Shown piece after piece: positions 26,951 through 35,726 of a DNA stretch of 64,000 nucleotides; the stretch's first letter is position 1, and each line of letters begins with the position of its first letter. The position numbers were made by a program, and so were the translations under genes. The notes beneath the pieces are model-generated. The model was not told the DNA's origin. It ran no database searches and saw only the letters and a program-made list of their open reading frames with translations. The stretch spans positions 1-64,000 of the forward strand of contig NZ_JABANE010000054.1 of NCBI RefSeq assembly GCF_012844305.1, read 5' to 3'. Source of the stretch: Flammeovirga aprica JL-4 (GTDB lineage: Bacteria; Bacteroidota; Bacteroidia; Cytophagales; Flammeovirgaceae).

Positions 26951-28423
26951 ATGAAATTTTCAAATTTTAATCGAAACACTATGAGAATAGTAGTGTTAAC
27001 TTTTTTGCTTTTACATTCTTTTCTAGCATTTTCGGACTGTTACAAACCAACGAACATGCCCTACAATGCTTTGGTAAGAGCCACAATTAATGGAAGAACA
27101 TTGAAAGCCTCAGTAGCTTTCAGAAATATGACTTCTCAAGCCAAATTTATAGAGGAGATTACACTGAGGTTCAAAGTAAAAGGAACTCACCTTGAAAAGG
27201 GAGATAAGGTGACAAAAACCTACAATGTACAGTTCAAAGAAAATATCTTAATTGCCTCAAGAGATTGGGTAGAATTATCGACTGAATCAAAATCGATGAG
27301 TAAATCCTATTCGTGGACCTCTATTGAACAAGTGGAACTGATTGAGAAATTGCCTGTGGAGGTTTTAAACCGATCAACAAAAGACTTTAATGCAATCAAT
27401 ACTAGCGGATCAACTGCATTGGAATCAGTATGTGAATTATCGTTAGGTTTGAGCTGGGAACAAAGAACATACGATAAAAATGCAATGACAGGATATTGTG
27501 CTGGGACTACTTCTAAAGATGATGGAATGAAGTTATTGGTTGCAAAAGTAAATATCACAAATAATACGGCCTCAAAAATAGCTTGTAAAGAGCCCCGTTT
27601 TCTTGTTGTAAAATTGGATGAAAAAGAATTTCGCATCAAAATAGCTGCAGGAAATATCCAAGGCGGTAAGTCAAAAACGAAGAGTGAGAAATTATTTTAC
27701 GTTTCAAAAAATGTAGATCAATCTTTAATAAAATATAGTTTTTCATCAATTGATACTGAGTTCATTAATACAACACCTCAAAATTACACCATAAAAAAGT
27801 GTGAAAACTCTAACTGCCTTTCGTTTGATAAAAAACCAGAAATGACAGAATATTTTCCTGTGGAAGGTACTAATTATGGTTTTTACCTTAAACCAAAAAC
27901 TTGGAAAGTTGATAAACTTGTTATGAAAATGGTTAAAGATGAAAAGGTAAAGTATGTTTTAAAACAAAAAGGTGATCCTTCTAAAACATTATTTGTTTAT
28001 CACTTTCCTGATTTGACTTGCGAAGAATACATTAAAAATACAACAACCTATTTGAATATTTCAAGTGCTGAGTACATAAAAATTAATGGCAACTATGGAA
28101 TAGCTGTTAAAGCTAAAACTGCTCATGGAGATTATACTAATGATTATTATGTAATCGGAGCAAATGCACTTTCAGGTAAAGGAAAAGAAGAAGGATTGCT
28201 GGTTTTACAAACCCAACAAGACTTTGAAGGCATTGTGAATAATAATTTAAAGAAGTCTGCCACCTCTTCTACTCCAACTACAAAAAACACTGCTTCATCT
28301 AATAATGCTGATTCTAAGAGCTTAGAAGATAAATTAATTCAATTGAAATCCTTTTATGAAAAAGGATTAATTACTGAAGAAGAGTATAATAAGAAACGTC
28401 AGGAATTACTTTCAAATTACTAG
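26951..28423 (+). CDS. Secreted protein of unknown function with C-terminal SHOCT domain
   Basis: 490 residues. A signal peptide ends near HSFLAFS (about 28); an ATG at 26981 gives a shorter form of the same peptide. The middle is beta-rich with several cysteines (for example MTGYCAGT and KKCENSNCLSF) and contains no family I recognise. A serine/threonine/asparagine linker (about 438-455) leads to a classical SHOCT motif at 457-490 (LEDKLIQLKSFYEKGLITEE, then EYNKKRQELL). SHOCT is a short C-terminal oligomerisation-type helix pair attached to many unrelated proteins. A strong terminator follows. No link to the neighbours is visible. Confidence 0.72.
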   Translation: MKFSNFNRNTMRIVVLTFLLLHSFLAFSDCYKPTNMPYNALVRATINGRTLKASVAFRNMTSQAKFIEEITLRFKVKGTHLEKGDKVTKTYNVQFKENILIASRDWVELSTESKSMSKSYSWTSIEQVELIEKLPVEVLNRSTKDFNAINTSGSTALESVCELSLGLSWEQRTYDKNAMTGYCAGTTSKDDGMKLLVAKVNITNNTASKIACKEPRFLVVKLDEKEFRIKIAAGNIQGGKSKTKSEKLFYVSKNVDQSLIKYSFSSIDTEFINTTPQNYTIKKCENSNCLSFDKKPEMTEYFPVEGTNYGFYLKPKTWKVDKLVMKMVKDEKVKYVLKQKGDPSKTLFVYHFPDLTCEEYIKNTTTYLNISSAEYIKINGNYGIAVKAKTAHGDYTNDYYVIGANALSGKGKEEGLLVLQTQQDFEGIVNNNLKKSATSSTPTTKNTASSNNADSKSLEDKLIQLKSFYEKGLITEEEYNKKRQELLSNY

Positions 28424-28488
28424 TTGACGGAAGGGTTGAATTTGAGATAAGTACAACTTCAATAGCTTCTTAAATACACATCAATCAG

Positions 28489-28524
28489 ATCCCACCTTTT
28501 ATTTTATAAGGGTGGGATTTTTTT
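28489..28524 (+). terminator. Intrinsic terminator
   Basis: ATCCCACC (28489-28496) pairs with GGTGGGAT (28511-28518), followed by a T-run. It ends the SHOCT-protein transcript. Confidence 0.9.
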
Positions 28525-28551
28525 GAATTCAACTTTCGTTACGATGATTTA

Positions 28552-28755
28552 TTAATTTCTGGCGCTATGAAGAATATTTTCAAACTCCCGCTCTTCTTTC
28601 TTATTTCCTAAGTAAATAGAGTAATTTTCATCAGAAAGCCATAACACCCTAATACTTTGGGTTGTATCATTGTTGACATAAAACTCCTGCGTTACTTCAT
28701 TTCCTTTTTGCTGATTTAGCTTTGCGAATCGAATTCTTCTGGCATGGCATAGTCC
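28552..28755 (-). pseudogene. Start-less open frame overlapping the end of the next gene (possible frameshifted tail)
   Basis: The minus-strand frame is open for 67 codons with no ATG and ends in TAA at 28552-28554. It reads plausibly as protein (EVTQEFYVNNDTTQSIRVLW, then LSDENYSIYLGNKKEER). It overlaps the last codons of the 191-residue gene in another frame. It may be the lost C-terminus of that gene after a frameshift, or the end of a decayed neighbour. A chance frame is not excluded. Confidence 0.45.
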
Positions 28756-29291
28756 TCAATATGAAGGTGCCTTTCAAGCAATTTTTCGATTTGTTTTACC
28801 TCCTTGAATTCATCCATAAAAAAGTTTCCACCAATTAGTATAATATTTTCACCATTGGTCTTTTTGAGGTAAAGAGGGTAATTACTCGAAGATCCATTTT
28901 TTGTATTGTGCACGAATTCCTTTACATAAAGCTGTTCAATATCTTCCGCATCTAAAGTTAATTGTCCTCCCCAAGGAAGTGGTGAGTGTCTTACTTTTAA
29001 GGTGTCGTCTTCCACACTCACTTCTGTCTTGTTGAGAAAAAGACATAATGTATAATAAGTACCTAGAATTCCAATAGCCACATGGCCTATTGGAAATACC
29101 AACTTTCCATAACTAACAACTGTATCTCCTTCAAATAGCGAATTGAAACTTATGTCATACCAAATAAATAAGAAACTATTCCAGATCGTCATAACGAAAA
29201 ATAGTAAATACGCTTGTGAAGAAAACCACTTGAAAGTAATGGTAATGGAATCCTCACTTTGAGAAACTTTTAGCTTTTTAGAAGTTATCAT
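28716..29291 (-). CDS. Small inner-membrane protein, 191 residues
   Basis: Not a family I can name with confidence. Two hydrophobic segments (about 25-46, QAYLLFFVMTIWNSFLFIWY, and about 64-86, LVFPIGHVAIGILGTYYTLC) form a hairpin in the membrane. The remaining 100 residues look like a small beta-rich, pleckstrin-homology-like soluble domain (TEVSVEDDTLKVRHSPLPWG, DIEQLYVKEF, YPLYLKKTNGENIILIGG). This arrangement occurs in bacterial membrane proteins with PH-like domains. The adjoining start-less frame downstream suggests the gene may once have been longer. Confidence 0.65.
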   Translation of the reverse strand: MITSKKLKVSQSEDSITITFKWFSSQAYLLFFVMTIWNSFLFIWYDISFNSLFEGDTVVSYGKLVFPIGHVAIGILGTYYTLCLFLNKTEVSVEDDTLKVRHSPLPWGGQLTLDAEDIEQLYVKEFVHNTKNGSSSNYPLYLKKTNGENIILIGGNFFMDEFKEVKQIEKLLERHLHIEDYAMPEEFDSQS

Positions 29292-29771
29292 TATTGAAAA
29301 AATTAAATGTTATTATTTAGAGCATGTGTAAAACATCTCATTGTTATAAGGTTATCTATAGTATGACCTTGGGTAATCTTGTTTTTGAGAAAATTCAGTC
29401 TTTTCGAAAGCATTGTTTTTGTTGTTTATCATCAAAATAGTTTACCTGAGCTCAAATTAGCGTCTTACAATTTATAAATCAAAATTTAATCTTCAAAATA
29501 GGTTATAAAGAAAAAAAAGTCAGTCAATTATCCCCGTACAAAGCATTTATAAGATTAATCTATACCGACATAAAAACAATCGATTTTACATCTGTTAAAT
29601 CTTGTTGTATGTTTGTAATGTAGTCAATCGGAAAGCGGTTGAAATTGAAAAAGAAATCAGTGTTTCAATTTTAAAAATTGAACTAAAAAATATTTATACA
29701 CCCTGACTTTATAACATTAGTTATATATATACAATAGTTTGCTTTAACATTGACCCATTATCATCAAAATA
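29292..29771. other. Intergenic region, no recognised feature
   Basis: About 480 AT-rich bases between the small membrane-protein gene and the permease terminator. Short A/T-rich palindromes such as CAATTTTAAAAATTG (about 29665-29680) are present but have no obvious function. No gene is supported. Confidence 0.4.
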
Positions 29772-29798
29772 AAATCCCACTTGTGTAAAGTGGGATTT
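29772..29798 (-). terminator. Intrinsic terminator of the permease gene
   Basis: AAATCCCAC (29772-29780) pairs with GTGGGATTT (29790-29798). On the minus strand the stem is followed by T-rich sequence, just after the permease stop at 29808. It has T-rich tails on both sides, so it may act in both directions. Confidence 0.85.
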
Positions 29799-29807
29799 TT
29801 TTATGGA

Positions 29808-31097
29808 TCAATTTATTGAAATGGCGTCATTTTCTATTGGTGCAGTATGTTCATCTTTACTCTTTCTGCTTATTGTTGCATTTTGTACTAATGGCCTTGC
29901 CCAAAAACCAATACTAAGAATATATCCTAGCGGAAAGAATAAAAAGAGCATCCCTCCTTTTAACCCAAATGCATCAGCAAGAATACCTACAATGAGTGGC
30001 ATAATCGCACCTCCAATAATTCCTGAGCAAAGGATTCCTGAAAAAGAACCGTGATGTTCTTTCATTGAATTTAAAGCCAATGAGAAAATTATGGACCACA
30101 TTACTGAAGCGAAAAAGCCACAAGCTGGAAAGGCAAATAAGGCTATGGATTTCGACCCGAAAAAGGCTAACCCTAAACTGATAAAACACAGGGTAGAAAA
30201 TAATATCAACACTCTTCTACTGTCTATGATTTTCACTAAAAACAAACCTAACAAACACCCTACGGTAAGTAATCCCCAAAATGACGAAACGGCATTGGCT
30301 CCTCCTACTCTTGGGTCTACGCCATGGTACGTCTGCAAGAATTCTGAGATCCAATTGGCAATCCCCTGCTCTAATCCTACATAACAAAATATAGCGACAA
30401 AAAACAACCATACTGTTTTGTTGGAGAATAGTGTTTTGTAAGTATCCACTCCTCCTGATTTCTCGTCTTCTTTCAGTTCTACTTTAGGGAATTTCACAAA
30501 GGCAATTACTACGATCATTGCTACACAAACTACAGAAAACACCCAGTACAAGCTTACCCATGAAAGACCTTCTGGCACAATGGAACTGAATAGCGTAATC
30601 ATAGCATTTTCTGTTTTCCCTCCATCAATTTCTGAAACTAAATAAGAATAGACTTGAGGACTGAGGAAAGAGGCCAAACCAAAGGCTAATTGTGCAAGAA
30701 TAGAGTAAAATGCAAAGTGTTCTTCTCCTCCTGATACTCTAAGTAATGGATTGATGGCTACTTGAAGTATGGCCATGCCTACACCAATCATAAATAAGGA
30801 AAAGAGGACAACGGTATAACTTGGGAAAATGGAAAATAATAATGCTCCACTAAAAGCCATCACAAAGGCAAACAGCATTACTTTTTTCTCTCTGTATTTT
30901 TCGAGTACCATTCCGGCCGGAATTGATGTTACACCATAGGCGATAAAAAAGGCAAAGGGTAATAAACCGGTCATTGCACGGCTAAGTTGAAAGCTTTGAA
31001 TGATATCGGGAATCAATGGTCCGATGATGTTAGTTAGAAATGAGATGACAAAAAAGACTAATATCACTAGGGATATCATACCATAATTACGATTCAT
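29808..31097 (-). CDS. MFS sugar permease, fucose/glucose-galactose (FHS) type
   Basis: 429 residues from the ATG at 31097 (MNRNYGMISLVILVFFVISF); the longer frame from 31148 adds 17 residues that are unlikely to be translated. Twelve hydrophobic segments span the protein. Recognisable elements are the first-helix FLTNIIGPLIPDIIQSFQLS, the MFS loop motif in the form GMVLEKYREKKVM, and AILQVAINPLLRVSGGEEHF, typical of the fucose:proton and glucose/galactose symporter branch. It should bring a monosaccharide or short sugar across the inner membrane, fitting the ROK kinase and glycosidases of locus 2. The gene is separated from them by a mobile element. Confidence 0.85.
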   Translation of the reverse strand: MNRNYGMISLVILVFFVISFLTNIIGPLIPDIIQSFQLSRAMTGLLPFAFFIAYGVTSIPAGMVLEKYREKKVMLFAFVMAFSGALLFSIFPSYTVVLFSLFMIGVGMAILQVAINPLLRVSGGEEHFAFYSILAQLAFGLASFLSPQVYSYLVSEIDGGKTENAMITLFSSIVPEGLSWVSLYWVFSVVCVAMIVVIAFVKFPKVELKEDEKSGGVDTYKTLFSNKTVWLFFVAIFCYVGLEQGIANWISEFLQTYHGVDPRVGGANAVSSFWGLLTVGCLLGLFLVKIIDSRRVLILFSTLCFISLGLAFFGSKSIALFAFPACGFFASVMWSIIFSLALNSMKEHHGSFSGILCSGIIGGAIMPLIVGILADAFGLKGGMLFLFFPLGYILSIGFWARPLVQNATISRKSKDEHTAPIENDAISIN

Positions 31098-31207
31098 AAT
31101 TTTTACGATTAAATAGATTAAAAAAAATCTTAGTAGTATAAGTGTCACAAATAGAAAAAGAGATGAAAGAGGTAAGAGCTGATAAGAACAAAAGAAATAG
31201 GTTTAAA

Positions 31208-31772
31208 TACCGTGTACCATAGCTGAAGTCATGGGCTTATAGGAAGCTTCCAATTTTTCAACTTTCATAACAAACTTGTTATGTATCAAATATTTACGGC
31301 TTTTACATCCATTTAAATACATTGTAAACTTTCAATCGATTTTTCTGCAAACTTTTTATGTTTTACTTCCAAGCTACCTTCTTCTTCATTTTTGTCTTAA
31401 CACAAAAACGAAGCAAAAAAGTCAAGGCTTTGAAGGCAAAAGCTAAATTTCATTCCTCTCGCCTAAATGATTTTAAACTCGCTGCGCTCAAACAAGAAAA
31501 TCATTTTTAACGGCTCATTACATGAAATTCTTTACGCTTTTTCCTTCAAGGCCGGGGGAGCACTACCCAATGAATAGAGTAGAAGGCCCACTGGCGCGAA
31601 TGTTAAGCGTAAGCGTCATTCGTGTCCTGCTGATCATCAGAAATCTCCTGATTTCTAAATACGATACTTTATTTACAATGTATTAAGTATGGATAAAGTA
31701 AACTTTATAACCAAAAGTTGATCAATGCGTTATCTTCCCAAAAGCCCATAATTTCAATTATGGGTCTACGTT
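31208..31772. mobile_element. Hairpin-ended element interrupted by a 300-bp repeat
   Basis: The left end (CGTGTACCATAGCTGAAGTC, ATGGGCTTATAGGAAG) and the right end (CTTCCCAAAAGCCCATAATT, TCAATTATGGGTCTACG) match the two ends of the 0.2-kb element at 11824-12030. Short stretches just inside the ends also match (AACTTTCATAACAAACTTG on the left, AAAAGTTGATCAATG on the right). The extra roughly 0.35 kb in the middle is mostly repeat copy C. No gene lies inside. Confidence 0.65.
31363..31685 (+). repeat. Interspersed ~300-bp repeat, copy C (nested)
   Basis: Closely similar to copies at 1488-1770 and 7900-8225 (inverted). It has a 10-bp stem AAATGATTTT/AAAATCATTT (31465-31474 and 31497-31506), a CGAATG/CATTCG stem and an AGAAATC-TCCT-GATTTCT hairpin. 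It lies inside the hairpin-ended element. Confidence 0.88.
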
Positions 31773-31864
31773 TCACCCCTTTTCTTTTGTCCTGTACTTA
31801 ATGATAATAGTCCGCATTGTGAATCAGGAACCACAATACGAACCATTATATCCTATCTAATACA

Positions 31865-34800
31865 TCACTTTTTTATTATTCTTTTAATTAAAGTGCCTTT
31901 ATCACTGGTTAATTGAAGGAAGTATATTCCTTGCTGTAAACCTGACAGATCTAAAAGCTTTATATTTCTATGTTCAACAGTTTGCAATACTGCACCGTTA
32001 AGGTTTAGTACACGCACCTTGCTGATATTGAAATTCGATTGAATAGTGATGCTATTCAGTGCCGGATTGGGATAAACAGATAGTTCATCAGCCAAGGTAA
32101 CTGAAGCATCATTTTTAATTCTTGCATTAGGACTACCGCAATCAGAAGGAGCATTTCCACTTGTCAAAACAATGGCATGTCCTCCCGAATTATGCACAAG
32201 TACCCATCCGCCTCCGGCATACTCATTGACATAATAGGTACCATCCAATCCTGCAATATTGGAGTTGCTGAATGTAATTGTTGGCTCATTGGTTTTCAAA
32301 GTATTACTAACAGATGGTGTGAGGTTGGTCCAATAACCTACAGTCTGACCATTTCCACCGATACCGAAATAGTAAATCGCTCCTGCTCCATAACTATAGG
32401 AAATTGAAGTGGAGCTAAATCCATGACTTCTTAAGGCATCTGCCGCAGGGTTGTCTCCTAATATGTAAGTGCTGTTCCAACCAGAGGTATTTTGATCTGA
32501 GATTGGAGAAGTTCTTGGCACATTAAAAGTTGACAACAGGCAAGATCCACCAGTAATTAAGTTCACTTCCACTTCTACTGATGAAGCTGCGCTATCGTCT
32601 GAACCATCATTAACTATCAACTGAAACGAATAAGTAGTACCATCAACCAGTCCTGTTATTGTTGGATTGACCGTATTTGCTCCTTGTATATTGACCGTTG
32701 GGCCTGTAACTTGACTCCATGAGTAAGTCAGAGGTGAAGGACCGTTGTCAGGGTCGTTACTTTTACTGCCATCTAAAACGGTACTTGTAGTGCCTTGTGC
32801 TAAAGTTTGTTTACTACCTGCATCTGATACTGGGGCGATATTTACTGCTGCACTTCCCACTGTTACTTGCACCACCTTTGAATCATTAAGCTCTCCATCG
32901 CTAACCGTTAACCTAAAAGTATACGTTGCTCCATCACTTAAACCATTGACAGCCGTTATTGCACTGTTTGCATTCGTAATTGTAACCGTCTGGCCACCAA
33001 TTTGTGACCAGCTATACGTCAAGGGAGAAGGGCCATTATCAGGATCATTACTTCCCGAACCGTCTAAAGTGGTACCCGTAGATCCTTGAGGAAGGGTTTG
33101 ATTTGTACCCGGTGAAGCTGATGGTGCTATATTCCCCGCTCCTCCATCATTCAAAACTGATGAAGCCATAGCCAATAATAAAACGCCGTCACTTAAACCT
33201 GCAATTGTGGTTTCTGAGCAGACAAAATCATTTTCGTTTTCAAAATACACAATGGATGAGGTATTAAAATCGGAAAATTTATCATTCGTACCCGAAATCA
33301 AAAGGTTATCGTTGTGACTGAAATATTGTCTCATAGGCTGATGTGCATCGGCTGGCGCTGGGCCTTCTGCAATTTCTCCTGTAGGGAAAATTTGAGGCTG
33401 TAACCTGAAAATCTGTGCATAGCTTGTGGCAATTGCTCCTGGATATGATTGGGATGCTACAAAACCTACGCCCCAGTTATTAATCCCAAATGTGTAATCC
33501 AAAACCCCCATGGCCATGTCATCATATTTTGAATCGGACGGGTTTAAAAGTTTATAAGAAAATGCGGCAGCTCCCACTCCAAACTGACTGTACAATGATC
33601 CCCAAACATAGCTGTGAGGAATATTCCATACATTGTCCGTTTCTTGTGCTTTTGTTTTAAAACTACTTAATTCCGTATCCAATGCTTGTACGGCTTGAAC
33701 AGAATAAGGAGCTAAACGATAATTCGCTTTTAAGGTAACATTAGCCCACGATGCCCAATAATCAGTTGCAATATAACTTTCAGCATCTGTCAAATAATTG
33801 GCCTGCCCCGTTGCGATATATAACTCTGTGGCGGCTAAACACATTTGATCTCCTGGAAGATTATCTTTGTAAAAAGGATTCGTATTAGCATCTAAATACC
33901 CTGCATCAATAGACGTTGCTTTCGCTTCTGCATACATTGATTGGGCTTTAGAGAGATAACCGTTAGCCAATACAGGATCAATGTCCTTGAAAACGGTATA
34001 GCCTAAAGCTAAAGCCGCAGCTGTATGTGCTAACTGATATTTTGATTTGATGTTTAAAGCTGGACGTGGAGTATTGGTGTCATTTTCAGGCATTCTCAAA
34101 CCTACATTATGATCCTCTTCATCCGCTACTTGAATGATAAAAGTATTGTTATCAGGCATGGTCTTAGACAAGTAATCTAACCCGAACTTTATTTCATCAA
34201 GCATGTCTTCATAACCTGTTTGGGAGTAGTTTTTCACTCCATCAAAAGTAGCTGGACTGACCACATAAGCCAACAAAAGATTGTATGCAGTGTATGCAAT
34301 GGTCTGCGTGAATTTAATATAATCACCTGCATCATACCATCCGCCCAACATATCCACCGTCTGCCCGTTGGCTGACCAATTATTGATCTTAAAAGAAGAC
34401 GAACCGTCATGATTGTAAACTGGAGCTGTGGCATCTTCTCCATGTGAAAAACCATGAACCACGGCATCATTTGAACCACTACGTCTAGCCCTTAAACTGC
34501 TCAATACTTCATGTGTCATCACTTTGTAAGGTGCATTTTTCACTTCTATAGAGAATGGAGCAACCGTTCCTATCACCACTGAATAAGTACCTAAAGATGT
34601 GAGAGCGCTTATATCTACAATGTGATTAAAAGCCTTTGGTGTATGAACACCAGCACCTGTTGTGCTTGCACCCACTGTTCCGGTGAGTACTGTGTTGTTG
34701 TTTTGGTCTTTGATGGACCATGGTTGCCCTTGATAATTTACGTCTGATACGACCACAATTCTTTTGCTGGCAGAGGGTGCGTATCCTGCAAGGTTATACC

Positions 34801-34906
34801 TTGCTCTAGTTTGTTGCGCTAGTACATTTTGGTTCGTTCCAATGAAACCAATCAAAAAAAGCATGCAACATGCAATACTAAAATTTAAAGAAAACTTACT
34901 TTTCAT
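31865..34906 (-). CDS. GH9 glycoside hydrolase with two PKD-like domains and T9SS sorting domain
   Basis: 1013 residues. Signal peptide to about 30 (NVLAQ). An Ig-like domain of the CelD N-terminal type (about 33-122) precedes the GH9 (alpha/alpha)6 catalytic region (about 128-585). The signature GGWYDAGDYIKF (188-199) supplies the catalytic aspartates Asp192 and Asp195, and Glu565 in VCSETTIAGLSDG is the candidate acid. Two similar PKD/REJ-like modules follow (about 596-685 and 692-780, each with GSxSNDPDNGPSPLTYSWSQ), then a possible binding domain (about 790-930) and a Por-type sorting domain (SVYPNPALNSITI, GIYFLQLTS). GH9 enzymes are mainly endoglucanases on beta-glucans. It is probably secreted by T9SS. 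A LacI-type operator and promoter lie just upstream, linking it to locus 2. Confidence 0.92.
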   Translation of the reverse strand: MKSKFSLNFSIACCMLFLIGFIGTNQNVLAQQTRARYNLAGYAPSASKRIVVVSDVNYQGQPWSIKDQNNNTVLTGTVGASTTGAGVHTPKAFNHIVDISALTSLGTYSVVIGTVAPFSIEVKNAPYKVMTHEVLSSLRARRSGSNDAVVHGFSHGEDATAPVYNHDGSSSFKINNWSANGQTVDMLGGWYDAGDYIKFTQTIAYTAYNLLLAYVVSPATFDGVKNYSQTGYEDMLDEIKFGLDYLSKTMPDNNTFIIQVADEEDHNVGLRMPENDTNTPRPALNIKSKYQLAHTAAALALGYTVFKDIDPVLANGYLSKAQSMYAEAKATSIDAGYLDANTNPFYKDNLPGDQMCLAATELYIATGQANYLTDAESYIATDYWASWANVTLKANYRLAPYSVQAVQALDTELSSFKTKAQETDNVWNIPHSYVWGSLYSQFGVGAAAFSYKLLNPSDSKYDDMAMGVLDYTFGINNWGVGFVASQSYPGAIATSYAQIFRLQPQIFPTGEIAEGPAPADAHQPMRQYFSHNDNLLISGTNDKFSDFNTSSIVYFENENDFVCSETTIAGLSDGVLLLAMASSVLNDGGAGNIAPSASPGTNQTLPQGSTGTTLDGSGSNDPDNGPSPLTYSWSQIGGQTVTITNANSAITAVNGLSDGATYTFRLTVSDGELNDSKVVQVTVGSAAVNIAPVSDAGSKQTLAQGTTSTVLDGSKSNDPDNGPSPLTYSWSQVTGPTVNIQGANTVNPTITGLVDGTTYSFQLIVNDGSDDSAASSVEVEVNLITGGSCLLSTFNVPRTSPISDQNTSGWNSTYILGDNPAADALRSHGFSSTSISYSYGAGAIYYFGIGGNGQTVGYWTNLTPSVSNTLKTNEPTITFSNSNIAGLDGTYYVNEYAGGGWVLVHNSGGHAIVLTSGNAPSDCGSPNARIKNDASVTLADELSVYPNPALNSITIQSNFNISKVRVLNLNGAVLQTVEHRNIKLLDLSGLQQGIYFLQLTSDKGTLIKRIIKK

Positions 34907-34965
34907 AACTTAGCTAGTTTAAAATTAATTTATAGATGTAAGAGTAATTATAAACCGATTGCATT

Positions 34966-35037
34966 GTAAAAGTATACACTTCGATTTATTAATGCAAGCG
35001 TTTGCATTTTATTTTCATTCAAATGCAATTTATTGCA
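34966..35037 (-). promoter_or_regulatory. LacI-type operator and promoter of the large GH9 gene
   Basis: TGCAA-GCGT-TTGCA (34993-35006) is a 14-base LacI-type palindrome. A second, weaker site with the same spacing, TGCAA-TTTA-TTGCA, lies at 35024-35037, 31 bases away. On the minus strand the TTG of the main site is followed after 20 bases by TACTTTTA (34967-34974), a near match to the Bacteroidota TAnnTTTG -7 box. The operator therefore overlaps the -33 region. The same arrangement stands before susC at 46.9 kb. Confidence 0.75.
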
Positions 35038-35147
35038 ATGTATTTTTTATGGGATTGTAAAAGTGTAACCCGCTTTCTAACTCCTTCTGTTAAAGGGGTT
35101 GATGGATTTTAATTACATTACTGGTCTGTGACGCTAAACTTGGCTTA

Positions 35148-35280
35148 AACGTAGCAGGCTACGTTGCTACTAACGTGCACATATGTTTTTCTTAATAGAC
35201 TGATTTTGCTATAAATAAACTGTATTTTAAGGGGTGTTGTAAGAAGGTTTCCCTGGCAAAACGTAGCAGGTTACGTAGCT
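35148..35280. repeat. Two REP-like palindromes
   Basis: AACGTAGC-AG-GCTACGTT (35148-35165) is a perfect 8-bp stem. A related ACGTAGCAGGTTACGTAGCT lies at 35261-35280. They sit upstream of the GH9 regulatory region in DNA without a gene. Confidence 0.7.
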
Positions 35281-35423
35281 ACAGGGCAGGCCGATTCTCT
35301 ACTAAAATTTTGAAGAATAGTAGTGCAAATGAGATTTAATTTTGATGTATAGTCGGGAACAGTAGTAATTGATACTGTACTAACTATTTTATTTATACGT
35401 AGAAGTGCTAAAGGTACAATGAT

Positions 35424-35572
35424 GTTTCGCACACCATAGTTAAAACTATGGGTAGGTGATACCGCAACCTCATCAATAATGAAGTGTTGAGGGTTGGTTA
35501 CTGAGGCAACACTTCAGTGTTGGTGGAGTCAATATCACTTGCCCATGACTTCTCTCGTGGTGCACGCTATTT
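35424..35572. mobile_element. Small palindromic element with hairpin ends
   Basis: The left end has CACCATAGTTAAAACTATGG, and the right end has CCCATGACTTCTCTCGTGGTG followed by GCACGCTATTTGTCCC. Read inward from both ends, the sequences resemble each other (GCACACCA...ATGGGTAGGTGATA versus GTGCACCA...ATGGGCAAGTGATA). In the middle GAAGTGTTG and CAACACTTC form perfect 9-base arms. No gene. It looks like a MITE of the family at 11.8 kb. Confidence 0.6.
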
Positions 35573-35620
35573 GTCCCTTTAATAAATGAAGAAAATAATG
35601 GTTCTTGTTGTGGATCGAGT

Positions 35621-35718
35621 GGACGTTGCAATACAACGCCCTTGAGGACCACCATAAAAAAAACCTTACTTTATCATAAGATAAAGAATTGAATAGGGTG
35701 GTCACAATACAACCACCC
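35621..35718. repeat. REP-like palindrome and hairpin at the 3' end of the second GH9 gene
   Basis: GGACGTTGCAATACAACGCC (35621-35640) is a variant of the palindrome at 25516 and 47223. GGGTGGT (35696-35702) and ACCACCC (35712-35718) form a hairpin 9 bases from the GH9 stop, without a T-run. This hairpin could end the minus-strand transcript. Confidence 0.55.
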
Positions 35719-35726
35719 CATTATAA

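Noticed and set aside
35473-35655. 60-codon minus-strand frame between the GH9 genes
   Set aside because: Runs through the palindromic element and a REP-like sequence, so it is a by-product of repeats.
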